DNA of 64,000 nt from Immersiella caudata (taxonomy: Eukaryota; Ascomycota; Sordariomycetes; Sordariales; Lasiosphaeriaceae). Below, piece by piece: positions 11,268 through 23,300 of this stretch (the stretch's first letter is position 1; every line of letters starts with the position of its first letter). The stretch lies in NCBI GenBank assembly GCA_030512335.1, contig JAULSU010000004.1, positions 5,084,001-5,148,000 on the forward strand, read 5' to 3'. Position numbers and translations under genes: made by a program. The notes under the pieces were generated by a model. It did not search any database and had not been told where the DNA came from. It worked only from the letters and a program-made list of their open reading frames with translations.

Positions 11268-12011
11268 GGGCTTTTTAGAATCGTGAGAGGCCTGGTTTAA
11301 TCCTCACAGAGGCCTTTAGTTCGTTGGACGGCGCCTAAAACGCATTTCAAGGGCATAACTCACAGGTTTTTTTTGGTTTTTTTTTGGTTTTTTGACGTCT
11401 CAACTATTAACCTGGAGGCCTAAACATGTTCCCATCAATGCCACAGAGAGTTCAAAAACGACCAAACTAGGTACATATTGTTGACCCTATGAGATGAGCT
11501 CTTAGATACCGCTCTCGCATTATATTTCGAGCGCTGCCATGGCGACCCTGTTACGTGACCGTCTGGGGAAATTAGTTAGGGTGATAAGCAGGAGATTGCG
11601 AAGCGCAGTATCCGCAGCGCATTTGACACCAATTACCTAACCTGAGCTTGAGCACTGCCACGTTGGCCCGCTCGCTACAGGCTAGGCCCGCGACCATGAG
11701 ATCGCTCAACTTTGTTGGGGCTCCAGCTGGCGGGACCTTGAGGCTTAATTGGTTGGTTGGGGGCAGCTAATGGCGGTCGGAGCCGGCTACACCAAGGAGA
11801 CGCAGTGCTGCAAGGCGCTCGATGTGCATTCAGTCAGTGAGAACTTTAGGGTCGGTCGCTGGTGGTGGATGGGTAGAGGCAGAAAAGCCTTGGCGCCAAG
11901 CGTCGGCCCAAGGGGATATCTCAGTGCTCGGGTCCTTGTCTTCCCTGGTCTAAAACTTCGTCCATCTTCGCACCTGCCTTGGATGTGCTGTCCACCCTCT
12001 TGCTTGCAACA
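11268..12011. other. Intergenic with T-rich runs
   Basis: This stretch holds the 3' flank of the preceding gene, T-rich runs interrupted by GG (about 11366-11393), and the probable promoter of the zinc-finger locus beginning at 12012. No gene is seen. Confidence 0.4.
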
Positions 12012-15000
12012 ATGCCTGCCGATCGGCTCCAGCCCTCCTCTAGCGACTTCTCAGGTCGAACACAACACGCAGCCGGCGAGGGTCGGAGAAAGTTGGAAAG
12101 ATGGCCTAAAAGATTTGCCTGTCCGTTTGTTTAGTTCAGCCCCAGCAGTGCGGTTGGGCCATCTTGTATGGGACCTGGCTTCGATTCTGTTCGTAGGGTG
12201 AAGTAAGCATTTGACATGGAATAAAACCCCAGCGCCGGTGTGTGACAGTCCCGTGCTCATATTCTCCCCAGGCATCATATATACCGCTTTCACAGCAGCC
12301 AGCGTTTTGCCTGCGCCCGCTGTTACAAAGACTTTGAGGACGAAGAAAGCCTGTACTCCCACCACAGAGAGCTTGACCTGTGTACAACTGTCGGCATTTC
12401 AGATGGCCGAATCAACAAAGTCGCAACCTTGGCCCAGGAACGCGAACTTTGGAAACGAGTAAGAGAACCTATGACTGAGGAAGAGAAATGGGCTCGTGTA
12501 TATCACATCCTATTTCCTCAAGCTAAGCCTGAAGGCTGGCTAAGCCCATGTGAGAGCGGCCCAATCCTGATGTTTTCTCTCCTCACTTCTCGGTATTCCA
12601 AAGACTGACATAGATACCACACTCTTCAAGACGTCGGTGAAGAGCTGCGATCACCGCCATATACGACATTGCCAGAGCCTCCGATAGCGAGCAACCCCAT
12701 CCGTCCCCATAGAAGTCCGATTCTCCCACCACCTGCACGATTCGCATCGCCCTCCTTAATTCCTTGGGATTTTCCGCCCTCGGAATCACCATCCGTGCCG
12801 ACGTTCGATTTCGGCTTTGGCCTGAGCCAAGCCTCTGATCTCATGTTCCCCGCCTCACCTTCCAACCCTGGATTTGAAATAGCAGATCCAGAGGTATGGT
12901 CTGCGCTTCCCGACGCATTCGAACCCGACGAGCAATGGCCTTTTCCGGGTGGTCCAGGAGCAGGCTCGTACAACTCCCCTCATCATATCCACGGGAACGG
13001 CAAGCATGTCGAGACTCGGGTCCTTCCTTCGATAGACGACTCTGGCTACGGCTCTTTGGCGCCTAAATCAGTGGCGGCTGGGAAGCTCAATGCAGTCCTA
13101 GGACAAGCAGAGACAACAGCTACTACCAGCGCTTTGGGCGCAAGAGAAGAAAACTACGAAACAGGGACAGTCTTCTCAGATGCCGAGAGCCTTTTGCAGC
13201 GGCCTGACATCGACATGTACATTTCCTCCTTTGCGAAGGAGCTTGGTTCTTGCATTCCTCCGGAATTTGGGACGCGCAACGCGGGGAACGTCTCCTCGAT
13301 ACTTGACGGCTTCCTCAAAGAGTTCGCCGTCCGCTTAGGTCAGGAGGATGCGCCGTTGCCTCAGCGACAGTTGATGTATCTTGTTTATAAGTTCAAAAGG
13401 TCAGTCTTGACTCGCCCACTTGTATCTCGCTCCTACGTTTCTGACGAGCATTTGTGAATAGCGATATTGTTGAGCGTCTACTCCTGATGCTTGATGCCCA
13501 GAATGATTGGGACACTGATTCTCTGAACACTGAGAGTTGCGAAGTCGGTCGTGTGGCCCGCGACGTCAGCCCGGGAATGTCCCTCGCCGAGAAGCTCTCG
13601 ATGATGTGGGACAAGGACTCTGCCGATGTCGAGAGCGAGGACACGCAACCGGCACATACGGATGCTCTTGATGACCTGGATGACAACGTCTTTGGACTGG
13701 ACGATGACATTCATGTTCTTGCTGAGTACCGAGAAATGTTGCACGAGGCTTCAGCATACAAGTGGCTTCAGTCCGCCATCCGGGCGAAGAGTAAGCTTCA
13801 AGCGGCCGAACCGGAGGATCCGGCTACGCATCGGAGTATCGGTGGCCAGATCATCAAGGCCAACGCTGCTGGCAGCCTAGTAAAGTTCAGTCGGAAACGC
13901 ACTCAGCAACTGTGCATGAACTTTATCATCGATTGGGATCCGTTTGCCTTCTCCCAAGAGCAGCAATACGGCAGCTCACTGACCCTCGTTTTGGCACATG
14001 CCATCGCTCTCACAGGGTATATGGCAACAACTTGTCAGCCACTACTTGCGAGGAATACCTGAAACAGGCGTGGCCTGAGACAGGATCGGAGCTTCTCTCA
14101 CTCTTGCAAGAGGCGGCCGATGGGAGACCAGCCGAGGCAGTCTTTAGCGACACAACGCGTCTCACAGCAACATTCCGCAACAGAAAGCTGTATCTAAACG
14201 CAGTAGGCAACGTGTTCTCGGTAGCCGAAGTCGCTGAACAAATCTCCTGGATAGCCGCTGCTCTCCGCTGCTCACCCTCCGACGAAGAGGCAGCCTACAT
14301 CACCCCTCACATTGCCGAACTCCGCATCGAAAACGAGCCTGGCGCAAATCACCTATCTACCATTGGCAACTGCAAGATCGGATTCGATACGGACGTCATA
14401 CATGATAACCAGCTGGCAATGGCTGGAAAGTGTTGGCGGGGGATGTTTGGCAACCCCGTCATGGTCAGGGGCTACCCGATTCCATGGCGCCCTGAGAGGG
14501 ATACAGGTCTAGAGATATCTTTACGTTTATCAAAGGCTTTGCCGCCATGCTCGCGGCGATTCGAATCATTGGCGACATTGTGCTGTGGCAACTCTGTTAC
14601 AACCCAGAAGGCGAATACATCTCCTACGAGGATGAGCGAGTACAGAGGCCGTCCGATGCCAAGATTCTGTCCATTGATGCCTTGCAGAAGAGTCGCCACA
14701 TCTTCGGGTGGGGTGACAACGTCAAGAACTATGCGGGTAGGGATAACATCCCAACCCCTTGCTTTCGTCCAGCGTTAACGCTAATCGCAGGTGCTCCTGA
14801 CGCCAACTACGAAATTGAGAGAAGCGAGCTTCCCAGCCCTGGCTCCAGCTGTGTGCTCGAAAAGGTCACCGTGTCAGGCTCAGCCACCCCTTTCATCACT
14901 CCCGGCGCTAGTTTCCTCATCGGCGTCAAGGACAAGCCCCTTCACCTAGGGTTCGGCCGCGACAACTACGTGGGAACATTGATGAACCTCAAGCAGCGTC

Positions 15001-16508
15001 ACTTTGTCTTTTACGACAGCGAAGAAAAGCGAGGCTGGCTTGTAGATGGTGCTAGCACTGTGCTTCATCTTCTCCGCGCTTACCTCAAGTTCTGCACCGA
15101 CGATGACTGCCTTGGCAGCGTCATCATGTACAGCGACGGGGATATTGAAGAAGCACGTCGTTGTACAGCATACACAGGTGCAAAGTCTGCGTTCGAAGTC
15201 CTCACGAATCCAATCAACCAAAGCATAGCGCTCTGCGCGAAGCAACCTACAGCTTCCGAGGAGCATACGGCGAGACTTGGCAAGAAACTTGACACCAATG
15301 AAACGACGCTGAAGAAAACAAGCTCCAACTTTACGCTGAAGGACAGGGTGGACGAGATATGCCAGGTCCTGTTACAGATCACGGCATACCACGACGATGT
15401 GGGCACCCAAGCAGGCTTTGGGTTTCGCATCCGATCGTCACCGCGCCATCACGTCGAGGGATTTGAGTGAGGACTCCGATTTCTACCGTTTCTATCCTGC
15501 ACCCGGCACAGGGCCTGGCACTAACCCCTGGATCCTCCTAGATTCAAAGACATCGCCACCAGAACCGACACACTTTGGCCAAAGGTTGCCAAGATCCAAG
15601 CCGGAAGCGTTGGCTGGGTTCATCTCATCCGCTCCCTCCGCGCTGTTACTCTATTCGGCGATGGCTTCGGCGACCTATTCAGGCCCGTTTGGAGCAAGAA
15701 CCAAACACAAGCATGCTGCAGTCCTACATCACTTGTTCCCACCGGCAAGGACTTCCTGGCTGTGTACGGAGCAGACTTGAACAACATGTTGACTGCCAAG
15801 GCAAAAAGAAGGAACCCCTGGCGGTTGGCTGAGAATGTCTACTGGCATTCGCCAAATGGTGAAGCTTTTGAGTCTTGTGCTTGTCGGAGCACTAACAGGG
15901 TAGAAGAGGCAGCGACCCGCACCACCGCGAAGAAAGGAAGGGGGCTCAGGGGCTTCCTCGGATTCGACCATGAACATTATGCCGACCAATCCAGGCCAAA
16001 CAGCCCTGCCAACAGGGCACAGGTCCTCCTCCCAACCACGTTCCCTCAGCTGTACGGCCGGGGTCTGCGAAGCCCAGCCAAGGTGGAACCACGGGGCGCC
16101 GTCATATTCGGCCACAGCTGGAAGTTTCCTTTACGATGGAGTTTGACCAAGGACATACCCCCGGAGGAAGGGGAACCAGACCCGCCATCGATCGACGAGG
16201 TGTCAAACTTGGTGTCAGACAGTGGTTTGGGCACGAGCATCGGCTCTTCGCCCTCGGGTGATAGGCAAACGCCAACCTCAACGCCCCCTCACTCTTTGTA
16301 CAGCTTGGGAAGCAATGTTGGCTTTTTGCACCAAGGCAATTTCTCGACTTCTTGGGGAGGGAACGGGGCTGGATCGAGTGAGGGCTCTGGGGAAGGAAGT
16401 GAAGGGGGTAGAACAGCCGTTCACGGCAGCAACAGCTCGAAAAAGAGGGCGCTCGATATGCTGGAACCAGAGGAGTTGGGCGCCGCAGAAAAGGTAAGAC
16501 GTTTATGA
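12012..16508 (+). pseudogene. Large zinc-finger regulator-like gene, damaged
   Basis: Exons can be traced at 12012-12202, 12272-12549, 12631-13399 and 13462-about 14016, then about 14014-14736, 14791-15466 and 15542-16508. The zinc-finger module reads FACPF...CMGPGFDSVRRVK | HHIYRFHSSQRFACARCYKDF...LDLC, matching the gene at 25714-28759 in residues and intron position. After it come LFPQAKPEGWLSPC and SESPSVPTFDFGF. The long C-terminal half (EEYLKQAWPETG, KCWRGMFGNPVMVRGYPIPWRP, KSRHIFGWGDNVKNY) is a widespread fungal region of unknown role. Lesions: in-frame TAG at 12132-12134 within the first finger; a frame break around 14018-14022, where TATATGG would continue if it were TATGG; and a frame change near 14520 between GLEIS and FIKGF, where relatives (from memory) have extra residues. 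The 3' splice at about 12630 is not the first candidate AG. The tail ends KVRRL at a possible 5' splice site, so a further exon may exist. Confidence 0.7.
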
Positions 16509-17009
16509 GGACGAGGAGGTTTCCGACTATGCGTGCAGCTGGAATTATGTTTTGGAGAGATAAAAGCCCGTCTTAGATCTACATCAAGTCTGTCAGCACC
16601 TAGCGAGCAGCCTTGATTCGGTTTGCATACTACCAAAAGCTCAGCGCCATCGGCAGAAGGACAGCATCAAGGATATGGTTGGGTTGTCTGATGCTCACAT
16701 ACTGACAACTTGGAATACGGGACGGCGATTTCTATGGGTCTCGTTCTTGACGTCGCCAGCGCTAAGCCAGTCGCCCTTGAATTTACACAACCCGCCTTAA
16801 AATTCTGGCCCGTGGTTACACGACTGGCGAGAAATGAGTGAGAAGTGCAAAAGTTTGTGCCAGCCTTCTCACATGCTGGAGCCTGAGTGATTGCCCAACG
16901 CTTCACGGACACTGAAGAGCCTCATATCGTATCTTTCCTTCATTAATTGCTCGTTCTGCCCCCCCCCCCCCCCCCCCCCCCCCCCGCCCCCATCAACTCA
17001 AGATAAGCG
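16509..17009. other. Intergenic / promoter of DUF6594 gene
   Basis: No gene is seen. The 3' end contains the 27-bp C homopolymer described separately, 24 bp before the ATG of the next gene. Confidence 0.4.
16959..16985 (+). repeat. Poly-C homopolymer (C27)
   Basis: Twenty-seven consecutive C at 16959-16985, then one G and four more C. It ends 24 bp before the start codon at 17010, so it is probably in the 5' leader of that gene. Confidence 0.9.
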
Positions 17010-18175
17010 ATGGCTTCAATTTCTCTGGAAGAATATTCCACGACGGCCAAAGCCACAGCCAAAGCCACGGCCATGCCTGCAGGCTACACAAGACTTGCTT
17101 CGCTCATGGGAGCGCACCCTGAGATGGCGATCCTGCGCCGGTTCGGATCTCTGAATGTTCTCAACTTGCTCTATCTCCAGGCCGAGTTGACAAATCTTGA
17201 AAACGAGTTACATTGCGCAGCGAGGGTCGACTCAGAATCCGGTCATCCAGATAGGGCAGAGTACTCCAGGGATTGGGAAACGCTGCGAAACTCGGTGGCG
17301 GACGAAGATGGGGACCCAACCCAGTGGAAATTGATGTTGCAGGTTCGTGAGAAGCTGGTGGAGTATAGTGAGTTCAGGACCCCCTTTTTTGGAATTTAAA
17401 GTTGGTCTGAAGATCATGCTAATAATCCCGTTTCCTCCTGCAGATCAAGCACTCCTTGTACAGCACAAGATTGCCGGATTAGGCCCACCAAACAACCAGG
17501 ACTTGCGCTTCTTGCGGAAGTGGATGAATTCGCCGTCCATGGGCATCCCCGGCTCAGCAGACGGTCACCAAAACACGGTCGAATACTCACAAGAGAAAGT
17601 TGAAAGTCTTCTAGCAGCGCTTGGCGCCGTCATCGGATCAATCCTCATAGTGGCCTCGATTGCAGTGTTGTACTGTTTAGGGAGCACCGAGATGCGACTG
17701 TTAGCCATCGGTTTATTCACCACGGGGTTTTCCCTTGGATTATGCTGGTTCACGAATGCAAGAATGGTGGAGGTCTTTTCTGCAGCTGCGGCGTAAGTGG
17801 ACTCCAGTTTGTCAGCCCCATCACATGCCTCTACTCAGGTTTTCGGCCCATGATTGATGCCTTGATGGCCCCACTGCGGAGATGTTGTCTAAAGACTCAG
17901 TACATATGCCCAGGCATTATTGATCTGCAATGCAATTGCCTTTTTTTTTTCTTTTCTCTTAACCCCTTGACGTCTTCTCAATTCTTGTCTCTACCCCTGA
18001 AACTGCCTTTTTTTTTCTTCTTCTTTTTACTGTTTTCCCCTGGACCAAAAGAAATGGCCCGCATAGTCTAATCCAACGTCCATCCACCAACTAACCTATG
18101 AGAACCACAATCAGTTTCGCTGCCGTCCAAGTCGTCTTCGTTGGTGGTAACGCCCCTGAATCCGTTGCTGGATGA
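17010..18175 (+). CDS. DUF6594 family membrane protein
   Basis: Three exons, 17010-17367, 17444-17792 and 18115-18175, give 255 residues. The N-terminal half has the pattern of DUF6594: GYTRLASLMGAHPEMAILRRFGSLNVLNLLYLQAEL followed by a Glu-rich helix, then KLVEYNQALLVQHKIAGL across the first splice. The C-terminal third holds two or three transmembrane helices (VIGSILIVASIAVLYCL, LLAIGLFTTGFSLGLCWF) and ends with FAAVQVVFVG, the usual family ending, encoded by the last small exon. That match supports the long 322-bp second intron (17793-18114), which is filled with T- and C-rich runs. Function of the family is unknown; members are abundant in Pezizomycotina. The last coding exon lies wholly inside the coding region of a gene on the other strand. 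Confidence 0.75.
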
Positions 18176-18528
18176 ACTCCGAGACTCAGCGCTTCTGTCT
18201 TCATGACCCTTTGCGTCCTTGTCCTCTTTCTTCTTCTCGGCCTTGCGTGCAGCGCTCTGCGCTTTGTCTTGTTCCTGTTTCTTCTTGGCATCCGCGATAG
18301 CGGCTTCTTCTATTGGTGGAGGTGGTGTTAGCCAAAGGTTTGATATCTAGTGAGAGACAATACAAGAGTGATAGATGATAGTGTGAGCAGGCCCATGTTT
18401 GACATTGCAAGTGTCGCGATGACAACTCTCGTCACGCGACCAGAAAAGAGCCTCATAGGAGGGTAGAATGGTGTGGGGCGGCGCTCATCCCTGCAGCAGG
18501 AGGTACAGACAGAGACAATGCTGTTCAT
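18068..18528 (-). CDS. Small Cys-containing, charged protein (conserved-looking)
   Basis: Two exons on the minus strand, 18528-18436 and 18346-18068, with an 89-bp intron (GTGACG...CACTAG), give 123 residues. The N-terminus has CTSCCRDERRP and FYPPMRLFSGR. The second exon begins ISNLWLTPPPPIEEAAIADAKKKQEQ and continues with a Lys/Glu-rich helix (AARKAEKKKEDKDAK) and a Ser/Asp-rich tail. The LWLTPPPPIEEAA text is recalled from fungal hypothetical proteins. There is no signal peptide, and the function is unknown. The 5' splice site could also be the GT six bases further on. The 3' end runs about 108 bp antisense into the DUF6594 gene, fully covering its last coding exon. Confidence 0.55.
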
Positions 18529-18699
18529 TGTTGGAGTCGAGGCAGGGCCTGGTGGGGTCTAGGTTCGAACTTCAAGCTAAAGAACTCAGACTGAAAGAGT
18601 TAAACGTGAATGAAGTGAAAGGGGGGAAGCTGTGCCCTTAAATCAAGAGATTCTTCCTCTATGGTTGCCAGCGGATGCGACACCTTTAATTTTCTATCC

Positions 18700-18721
18700 T
18701 TTTTTTTTTTTTTTTTTTTTT
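18700..18721 (+). repeat. Poly-T run (T22)
   Basis: Twenty-two consecutive T at 18700-18721, upstream (on the minus-strand gene's 5' side) of the small gene ending at 18528. It could be part of its promoter or a poly-A tail remnant of a retroposed copy read on the other strand. Confidence 0.85.
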
Positions 18722-19627
18722 CAAAAGTCGGATATTTGCATGGATTACGGGGCACGACAGGTCCATATGCAGGACGAGAAATCCACTACCGATAAGTTAC
18801 CCTCCATTCGACAGACTCGCGTGACCCTTGAAATTCTTCGTTTCCTAGCCATCTTAGATGGGAATTTGCGTAAATGAAACTATGGCAAAGTACGAGTGAG
18901 ATCCTGCCCCTGATCACTTCTTCTAGACTCTACGGCAAAGAAAGGGCTTGCCGAGTGCTCTTTGTTCAACGCCGAGGAAGCACCCACACCTGATGAGTGG
19001 GTTGGCTCAGGGCTAGCATGCAAAGGCTGTCGAGACTAAATGTGCTGCATCCTGACGCGGAGCAAGAGGCCATCTCCATCTCCGCTTTGTCGAATGCTGC
19101 CTGCAAAGACCGTGGGTGACGCCAAAGTCCTCAGTGCTTGTCCTACGGAGACACGGCCACAATGTGCACTGGCACAACAGGTTTAAGATTGTGTGCTACA
19201 GATCGCAGAGCGGTGACCAATTACAGGGTATTGGCTTCTGGAAATCGGACGACAGTACCTCCAGCATTCCAGGAGTGTGAGAGAGAATTCAACTCCGTGA
19301 ATCGGAATCGTGAGATACCGACTTTGTGATCATCTACCAGCTAAGAGCTTGGCAATGCGATGTCACCACTTCATCCGACTTGAGCAGTTTGGGCAATTGG
19401 GGTTCAATAGAGAACGCGCTGACTTCATCGCGCAACTGTCCTGTCGGCCTGGGATCAAACGCCGGTGGGAACGAGTGTCTTGCTTGGCGACTGTCCCACC
19501 ACGGCTTCGTGCCGTAGGGGTATGTAAAGCGCAACAAGCCTCCGAAAATATCTGATAACTGCAACATATCTTATTACTTTACACGGTATATTGTACAGCG
19601 TGCACCCCGTAAAAGCTTAAATGGAGG

Positions 19628-19741
19628 CCTTCGATTAGCCGAGTTAGCTTCGCACGGGCTAAAATCGAAAGGGGGTCGGTCAAAAATGCAAAAGGGAGGC
19701 TTGATTTCGAAGCTATTCGACTGCGAATAGCTTTAAATCGA
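19628..19741. repeat. Two adjacent inverted repeats (possible MITE remnant)
   Basis: The first pair is CCTTCGATTAGCC (19628-19640) with GGCTAAAATCGAAAGG (19657-19672), complementary apart from small bulges. The second is perfect, AAGCTATTCG (19710-19719) with CGAATAGCTT (19724-19733) around a 4-nt loop, and extends outward with GATTT and AAATC. Both lie in the gene-poor tract. Confidence 0.6.
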
Positions 19742-20387
19742 GCGAAAGAAAGAAACACCACGAGGAATTAAACAGAGGTCTGTCAAGCGAAAGCGGATCA
19801 CTGGCCAACCACAAACTTAGCCCTGTATCAATGCACAAGACTCGGCAGGCCCAGTCACACGGCGACGACTCACAGGACCTGAAGATAACTCTGTCAATCT
19901 CGCAGATCGCCAAGGACAAAAGGCTGTCGACGCGCGCAATAGTTATTTCACTCATCGTCCTTTCCTCCATCCACACAACAGTCCCACCATCACCGCCATC
20001 ATCACCACCGCCATCACCCTTTACCATGGCTCCCTAAAAGACTGTTGGGAGACAGGAGTGTTGAGCAATGGATCAACGTGCCGCGCAGGGCGCCACCGCC
20101 CAACCGGCGAGCCCTGAGATATTTCCTGGCCCAGATACCCATCTTGAGCCGTGATGTCCTGAAATTCCAAGAGCTATAACACAAATAACCTGCCACGCTT
20201 TGGCCTCTTCGTATGAAGGTTGGCAACTCCGCTAGCGCTTAGCTTTAGGTGCCTAAACCTGACAAGGGGAGTCCATTTTTAGTTTATATCTACCGATATA
20301 CCATGCGTACTCATCACTCATAGCCATCATACATATCATCCGCCCCTTTTGAACTCCTGAATGGCTACCTACCTTCATTCATTCTCA

Positions 20388-23300
20388 TCAGAGCGTCGGG
20401 TCCCACTCACCCCCTTCTTCCTCGTCCTGTTCGCGACTCCGCCTTCGTAGCAGTCGCCCAACTTCCCGCGGGGCCCATAGAATGCTGTCCAAAGCTTGGA
20501 AGAGGTAGTAGTAGGCTTCATCCACCCATGGAGTCGGCATTAGCCGCAGCAAGACTCCCAACGGAAGCGACAATGCTCCGATGCCAATGCTCAGCCCCCA
20601 GTCTCTCGCGCTGAGGGGAACGACCCCAAACGCCTTACCACCCATGAAAATGATGAGAACTTGACCACCTACTACAAGAAATCCAACCACAAGCGAGAGA
20701 GGGTTGCGCATAATGCGCTCGAAGATGTTGAACCTGTTATCAAGCCTTCTGGAGTTGAGGGCGTTAAAGAGCTGAAGCCAGACGAAAACGTTGAAAACGA
20801 CGGTATTTCGTCTTGCATTGATGTTCCCCTCTCCCGGCGTCGGGATCTCATGGTTCCCAGGGAAGGTTTGCCACCCAAAATAGAGCACCAAGACCACGAC
20901 AAGCTGGCAGATGACTTGACCAGACATCATCTTTCTCATGTGGGACGTGATGATGGGCGAAGAGCGTCGATCTGGCATTCTCTCCATTGTTATTTCCAAA
21001 GGAATGTCCAGAGCCAGTGCTGCAACCGTAGCGTCGGTCAACAAACCAACCCAGATAAATTGAACAGCGTTGAGGACTGGTGTTTCGTTGAATGCCGACA
21101 CGGCTGCCGACAGGAATGTCAGAACTATAGCCGTTATCATCGCGGTCAGTTTGAACTGCCACATTTGTCAGCATAACTGGTCAGTATACACACCAGCTCC
21201 AACCAGGGTTCGCTTGCCTGAACAAACTTCCGAAGCCCGTCTATCCCGGCGCGTCCCAACTTCACAGCCCAGAGCACAGAGCGAATGTTCTCGTCCTTCA
21301 AAACAATATCGGACGCCTTCTTTGCGATTTCGGTGCCAGTGACGCCCCTAGCGAACCCTACGCTTGCCATCTTCAGAGAAGGAGCATCGTTAATACCGCC
21401 GCCAGTGACGGCCACGGTTTCGCCCAGCTCTCGGAGAGCCCGAATGAGAATGCGTTTATCTTCGGGGCTTGCGCGAGCTAAGACAGAGAGGCGGGGAGCA
21501 ACTTCTTTTTGCTCGTATTCTGACATTCGGCGAAACATCGGGCCTTCCAAAGCGATTTGGCCATATTCTGGCGAGTATAGGCCGCACTCAGCAGCAACTG
21601 CGCGCGCCACGTCAATGTTGTCGTCGGTAACCATGCGTAGAAGAATACCAGCTCGTTGGCACTCGGTAATCGCTTGTCTCATACCGGGTCGGAGCGGGTC
21701 AACGACAAGAAAGATGGCCAACAATGTCAGATCCTCCTGGCGTGATGGTCGCGCACTGTCGCGGTAAGACAGAGCAACGGACCGAATGCCTAGGCTGGAG
21801 TAGGAGCTGATCCTCTCCTGCAGAAGCTGACGCCTCGTGTCTTCCAACTTGTACGTGGACAGACTCTCGCTCGTAGCGTCTGCTACGACATTTGCGCATT
21901 GCTCGAGAATGACTTGTGCAGGGCCTTTAACGTACAGCCGAAAACCGCCAGACGGCAGCCGTATCAACGTCGACGTCGGCTCAGCCGCTGAGTAGAAAAC
22001 TTGACGTAAGGGAATGGCGTTTGCTCTCTCCTCTGAAGCTGATCCGGTAGGGAGATGGTTGCGACAGAAGTTCATAAGGGCGACCTCAACGTTGGAGCAA
22101 ATGTACGGCTCGTACTCCTCAAACTTTTTCTCAAAGGCGGTCGAGTTAACCATTATTGACTGAGTGAGTAGCGTTTTGACGTTATTGCTGCAAGACTGGA
22201 TGAACTCTCGTGCTGGGGTGTCGTGAGTGATGCTGTGTGTGTCGAGCTGATCATCGTTCGTCAAAGACGGGTTGGGATCGCCGAAGAACATCGTTCCCTC
22301 GACGTACTTAGCTGTCGAATCAACCCTCATTTTGCTCTGTGTCAGTAAGCCGGTCTTCTCGGTACATATGGTGGTGATAAGGGCCGCAGTCTCGCAGGCT
22401 TTGCTCCCTCGCACCAGACTGTTGTGTAGCAGCATCTTGTTCGATGTGTTTGCAATGATAGTCGATCCTAGATCCGAGAGAAACGGTAGGGAGGCGACAG
22501 CGTTGACTGTGATACTCAGAATCAGGACTCTTAGAAAGGTCTGACCCTTCTCCACAGGTCCCACGGGGGTATGAGGCAGTGCCAACAAGAATTTGATGAA
22601 AACGACAGTGAAGAGCAATAGAGAAACTGCAGCGCTCGATCTGGCCATGAAGGAGCAGAGTTTGCCCAGTTTTTGCTCACGAGGGGTTGGTTCCTCAAGC
22701 TCCATGTCTCTGACCGCCATTCTCACTTGGCCGTATAAGGAGTTGATACCAACAGCTGTGACGAGAAAAGTACCGGACCCCTCCACAACTTTGGCACCGG
22801 AAATGATGAACGGGTCGACTCCGTGGAGGGCACCGGTGCGCATCACCGCTCCGTTGGACAGGTCATCGAGAAGGATGAACGCCTCGTCTGCAGATATCTT
22901 TGGTATGAGATCAGACTCGCCAGTGCAGGATGACTCGTCGCACTTAAGTCCATGCCCTTCGATGAGGACCCCATCTGCAGGGACGATAGTTTCAGTTGAA
23001 ATGGAGGCAACATCGCCAACAAGCAAATCACCTTCGGGAATCTTGACCCATTTTCCGGATCGAACCACGTCGACAAATGTGTCTTCGCTCAGCCTCTTAA
23101 TTCGAGCGAGTCGGGGCTGATTGACCCCTGTGCAAAGATGTTAGTCATTGCTTTCCCGAACCTATCCTCCTTCCACAGCTACTCACATTGGTTGTTAGTC
23201 TCCGCAGCAATCATTACAGTCAAACATCCCAGGATTGCGATTCCCTCAGCCCACTTCGTTGCCTCCCTGTCCTGACCAACACCCCAGGCGAATGATACGG

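Larger units (their letters stand above)
18529..20387. other. Gene-poor tract with inverted repeats
   Basis: About 1.86 kb with only short frames. It contains a T22 run (18700-18721), two imperfect-to-perfect inverted repeats (19628-19672 and 19702-19741) and a short CCATCA-type repeat near 19986-20020. It might hold remains of a non-autonomous element; I see no coding sequence that I would support. Confidence 0.45.
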
